From assembly GCA_026987225.1 (NCBI GenBank), contig JALSNB010000235.1:1-8884 (forward strand): a DNA stretch of 8,884 bases. Direction: 5' to 3'. Made by a program: the position numbers and the translations under genes. Positions within the stretch are counted from its first letter, which is position 1. Each line of letters starts with the position of its first letter. A model generated the notes under the pieces. It was not told where the DNA came from. It saw only the letters and a program-made list of their open reading frames with translations, and did no database searches. Shown here piece by piece: positions 6,499-8,884 of the stretch. Origin of the DNA: Caldisericaceae bacterium. Its GTDB lineage: Bacteria > Caldisericota > Caldisericia > Caldisericales > Caldisericaceae.

Positions 6499-6521
6499 CG
6501 GCCGGCCTCCTTGTTTGTAAA

Positions 6522-6551
6522 AGTATAATATATAAGGAAGTGAAAAATCAA
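6522..6551 (-). promoter_or_regulatory. Promoter of the 181-aa gene/cstA unit
   Basis: On the minus strand TTGATT (6546-6551), an 18-bp spacer and TATACT (6522-6527) form a moderate sigma-A promoter. A sub-consensus -35 and long spacer are typical of activator-dependent promoters. The predicted start near 6515 gives a leader of about 17 nt containing AAGGAGG. The putative LytTR repeats lie immediately upstream. Confidence 0.6.
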
Positions 6552-6560
6552 TATTTTTCA
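6541..6560 (-). repeat. Perfect 8-bp inverted repeat covering the -35 region
   Basis: TGAAAAAT and ATTTTTCA flank a 4-base centre, giving a 20-bp perfect palindrome that overlaps the -35 hexamer of the promoter for the 181-aa gene. It could be an operator for a second (repressing) regulator. As an RNA hairpin it would be weak (A/T stem, no U-tract after it), so a terminator for the response-regulator gene is less likely. Chance occurrence in AT-rich DNA is possible. Confidence 0.45.
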
Positions 6561-6561
6561 G

Positions 6562-6591
6562 ACGAACGTAGAAAAATTTGCCGTGAAAGTA
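6562..6591 (-). promoter_or_regulatory. Putative LytTR-regulator operator (direct repeat)
   Basis: On the minus strand TACTTTCAC (6583-6591) and TACGTTCGT (6562-6570) form an imperfect direct repeat with a 12-bp spacer, a 21-bp period or two helical turns. The proximal copy fits the general LytTR-site consensus [TA][AC][CA]GTTN[AG][TG] at all nine positions; the distal copy fits seven. The proximal copy ends 10 bp upstream of the -35 box, placing the two sites around -50 and -72, which suits an activator. It lies 12 bp past the stop codon of the LytTR regulator gene. Confidence 0.6.
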
Positions 6592-6603
6592 AAAATTTAA
6601 CGG

Positions 6604-7320
6604 TTAAGCGTTCAAAAATTTCTCCCTGAATTCCTTCTGCCTGTGAGGGGAAAGAGGAACCCTGTCGCCGTTTGACATCTCAATGAGGTATTTTCCTTTG
6701 AACCAAGGAATAACCTTTTTAATCTCTCTTACGTTCACAAGATACCCTTTATGCACCCTGAAATAGTGATAATTAACGAGTTTTTCCTCTGCGGATTGAA
6801 GGGTAAGCCCTTTGCAGTACATATCGCCGTCTTTTGTTTTTGCAAAAACCTTCTCCTTTTCGGAATAAAAATAGATAATGTCCTCGGGTTTCAGCAAAAA
6901 CAAACTGCTCTTTTTCTCCCCCACGATAAAATCTATCTTTCCGCTTTCCCTGTGAGAAATTTTTTCCCTTACTTTTGCGATCATTTCCCCGAACCTTTGC
7001 GGATCAACGGGTTTTAAAAGATAATCCAAAGCGTTCAGTTCGAACGCCTTAACCGCATAATCCGAATACGCCGTTATAAACACAACGATAGGTGCATTCT
7101 TCACATTTTTCAACGCCTCGGCAAGTTGAATGCCGTTAAATCCGGGCATTTCCACGTCAAAAAATACGACATCCGCGCCGTTTGAAAGAATGCTGTTCAA
7201 AGCATCGAACGCATTATCAAATTCTCCTTCCACGCTAAAATCCTTAAAATGGGAAAGCAGGTATTTTATTTCTTCCCTTGCTGGCTCTTCGTCGTCAACG
7301 ATAATCGCTCTAACAGCCAT
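6604..7320 (-). CDS. LytTR-family response regulator (LytR/BtsR type)
   Basis: A 238-aa regulator with a receiver domain (about 1-120) and a LytTR DNA-binding domain (about 135-236). Receiver residues are intact: acidic Asp9/Asp10, phospho-acceptor Asp55 (FFDVEMPG), Thr83 (FITAYSDYA) and Lys103 (LLKPVD). The LytTR domain shows EDIIYFYSEKEKVFAKTKDG (146-165), the FRVHKGYLVNVREIKKV motif (about 186-202) and a C-terminal VPLSPHRQKEFREKF (221-235). It should act as a dimer that binds direct repeats in the major groove once phosphorylated by the adjacent kinase. The ATG at 7320 is preceded by AGGAGGGGGTG, so the 55-base overlap with the kinase gene appears real. An operator-like repeat starts just after its stop codon, in front of the 181-aa gene and cstA, its likely targets. 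BtsR/YehT of E. coli is the closest functional analogue I can name. Confidence 0.94.
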   Translation of the reverse strand: MAVRAIIVDDEEPAREEIKYLLSHFKDFSVEGEFDNAFDALNSILSNGADVVFFDVEMPGFNGIQLAEALKNVKNAPIVVFITAYSDYAVKAFELNALDYLLKPVDPQRFGEMIAKVREKISHRESGKIDFIVGEKKSSLFLLKPEDIIYFYSEKEKVFAKTKDGDMYCKGLTLQSAEEKLVNYHYFRVHKGYLVNVREIKKVIPWFKGKYLIEMSNGDRVPLSPHRQKEFREKFLNA

Positions 7321-8884
7321 TTTTTCACCCCCTCCTGAGGCAATCCGATAATCACTTTCGTTCCTTTTTTGTGATGCGATGTTATCTTGAACTGATAATT
7401 ATTCCCGTAAAGGTTCTCCAATCTTTCACGCACGTTCCTGATGCCAACGGACTTATTTTCGCTACCGCTCAAAACTTCTTTGAGTTTTTCCTTGCTCATT
7501 CCCTTGCCGTTATCGGAAACAGCGACATATAGCATATTAAAGCGAATAAAAACCGTAATTTTAATCTTGAGTTTCTTAAGTTCCGGGTAAAAGGCGTGCT
7601 TTACGGCATTTTCAACGATTGGCTGAATGATCAGCGACGGGACAGTAATCTTTTCGGCATCACAGGAAATATCGAATACAATATCAAGCCTGTCGCCGAA
7701 TCGCCCTTTTTCTATATCGATATATGCTTTGACAAATTCAATTTCCTTTTTCAAAGGAACAAAATTTTCACCGCTGTCAACGGTTTCCCTTAATATGACA
7801 CTGAGCTTGAGCAGCAAATCGTATGCCTTTTCCGGATTCATCCTCACCATATACCGAATCGTATTCAACGCGTTGAAAAGAAAATGCGGATTTATTCGCG
7901 CCTGAAGCGCCCTCATCTGAGAAACCATTCTGAGCTTTTTCTCTTTTTCTATCTTGTTCAATTGAATCTGCATGGAAAGAATATCGGCAAGCCCTTTTGC
8001 AATTTCCCTGTCAAGCAAGCTAATCGCATACCTCTTCACCCTGTAAAGTTTCAATACGCCGAATACCTCACCGTCAGGGGATTTCATAGGCACAACGATG
8101 CCTGACTCAAGAGGGCAATTTTTTACGTTGCACCCCACCTGGTCCCGCGAGTACATCATAACGATTTCACCGCTATTTACCGCTTCTCTTGTTGCTTTCG
8201 TGTGAAATTTGTCCCCTGCTTTGTGGTGGTCTTCCCCTGCCCCGCAAAAGGCAAGAATTTTTTCAGTATCCGTTATGCCGACTGCGTCCAAATTCGTATT
8301 GCTCAAAATAATTCTTGCAGTAATGTTTGCAGTTTCAAAAGTAAGGCCGTTGCTTAAAACAGGAAGCGTTTTTTCCGTAATCTTCAACACCTTTTCAGCG
8401 GTAATCGCCGTAAGGATCTCTTTCTCCCTGAAAGCGGCCTTTATAACAAGAAGAAAAAGCCCGACGCCTATACCGTTACTCAAAATCATAGGGCCGCTTA
8501 TGAGATTTATCAGGGAAAGCGCAGCGGAATACGGTTTTGCAAGGAGCAGAACGAGGAACATGTGAAACGTTTCCGCACCGAGAGCAAAAACCATTCCTTT
8601 GAACGGGCTGAAGATTGCTTCCTTTCTTGTTCTATAAAGCAAGCCCGCAACCGTGCCGTTTATAATGGTTGCAAGAGTGCACGGCATGGCGGTAAATCCG
8701 TGAAGCGAATACCTGTGAACGCCTCCTATAAGCCCTGCGATAAATCCGACGAGGGGTCCGCCGAACAAACCGCCGCTTATCGCACCGATATCGCGCACGT
8801 TTGCTATCGCACCGTTCACCGGTTCGCCGAGATACGTGCCCGCTATTGAGATAAGCCCGAAGAATACGCCGAGCAAAAGCTGTT
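7266..8884 (-). CDS. LytS-type sensor histidine kinase (N-terminus beyond window)
   Basis: The visible 536 or so residues (numbered from the Leu codon at 8876) hold the end of a 5TMR-LYT membrane sensor domain (about 1-150), a GAF-like domain (about 165-305), a His_kinase dimerisation segment and an HATPase domain. The sensor domain shows typical AIANVRDIGAISGGLFGGP (23-41) and HRYSLHGFTAMPC (54-66) motifs. GAF Cys249 and Cys254 (CNVKNCPL) are a common pair in LytS proteins. The phospho-acceptor is His331 in INPHFLFNAL; the N box is QPIVENAVKHA (418-428, Asn423) and the G boxes are DNGKGM (455-460) and GIRNVRERL (478-486). The frame remains open to the window edge, so the first membrane helix, perhaps 40 residues, is missing. 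About 20 residues follow the usual GTKVIIGLP end and are encoded over the regulator's start. BtsS of this class senses pyruvate; with cstA close by, a similar ligand is inferred. Confidence 0.93.
   Translation of the reverse strand, partial: QLLLGVFFGLISIAGTYLGEPVNGAIANVRDIGAISGGLFGGPLVGFIAGLIGGVHRYSLHGFTAMPCTLATIINGTVAGLLYRTRKEAIFSPFKGMVFALGAETFHMFLVLLLAKPYSAALSLINLISGPMILSNGIGVGLFLLVIKAAFREKEILTAITAEKVLKITEKTLPVLSNGLTFETANITARIILSNTNLDAVGITDTEKILAFCGAGEDHHKAGDKFHTKATREAVNSGEIVMMYSRDQVGCNVKNCPLESGIVVPMKSPDGEVFGVLKLYRVKRYAISLLDREIAKGLADILSMQIQLNKIEKEKKLRMVSQMRALQARINPHFLFNALNTIRYMVRMNPEKAYDLLLKLSVILRETVDSGENFVPLKKEIEFVKAYIDIEKGRFGDRLDIVFDISCDAEKITVPSLIIQPIVENAVKHAFYPELKKLKIKITVFIRFNMLYVAVSDNGKGMSKEKLKEVLSGSENKSVGIRNVRERLENLYGNNYQFKITSHHKKGTKVIIGLPQEGVKKWLLERLSLTTKSQQGKK

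Noticed and set aside
6541..6560. Hairpin as a terminator for the response-regulator gene
   Set aside because: The stem is almost all A/T and is not followed by a U-tract on the minus strand. It overlaps a promoter -35 box, so an operator or chance palindrome is more likely.
1..8884. CRISPR arrays, insertion sequences, tRNA/rRNA genes, phage or integrase signatures
   Set aside because: Reading both strands, I saw no regularly spaced repeats, transposase motifs, tRNA-like cloverleaf segments or rRNA-like stretches. The gaps between genes are almost all under 110 bp.

Overview
The window comes from a moderately AT-rich bacterium with compact, operon-style gene packing and strong Shine-Dalgarno sites. 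The lexA operator is of the CGAAC-N4-GTTCG type found in Gram-positive bacteria and several deep-branching lineages. Together with the short-form CstA transporter and the ArsA-like ATPase, this suggests a Firmicutes-like or deep-branching (possibly thermophilic) anaerobe. I cannot name a taxon from the sequence alone.

Left part, plus strand (1-2938): the last codons of an upstream gene, an isoaspartyl peptidase/plant-type L-asparaginase, lexA, and a diverged GNAT-type acetyltransferase-like protein. The lexA promoter is packed into the 36 bp after the asparaginase stop codon. Its SOS box fills the spacer between the -35 and -10 elements, and the predicted transcription start falls on or next to the ATG, so lexA is probably read from a leaderless mRNA.

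Middle, minus strand (2944-4163): a two-gene unit of a small Cys-free protein (93 aa) and a Cys-free ArsA/Get3-like ATPase, joined by a 1-base TAATG overlap. It converges on the acetyltransferase-like gene with only 5 bp between the stop codons.

Right part, minus strand (4246-8884): a LytS-type sensor kinase (N-terminus outside the window), its LytTR response regulator (55-bp overlap), an unrecognised 181-aa protein, a possible 20-codon leader ORF, and a CstA-family transporter ending at a clear terminator. Immediately after the regulator gene lies an imperfect direct repeat, TACTTTCAC-N12-TACGTTCGT. It has the spacing and composition of a LytTR-domain operator and sits just upstream of a promoter for the 181-aa gene and cstA. 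The layout matches the logic of the E. coli BtsS/BtsR-BtsT pyruvate system: a LytS/LytTR pair sensing a small carboxylate and switching on a CstA-family importer, here all at one locus with an extra unknown protein. The most interesting parts are this cassette with its operator and unknown protein, and the leaderless SOS-controlled lexA.
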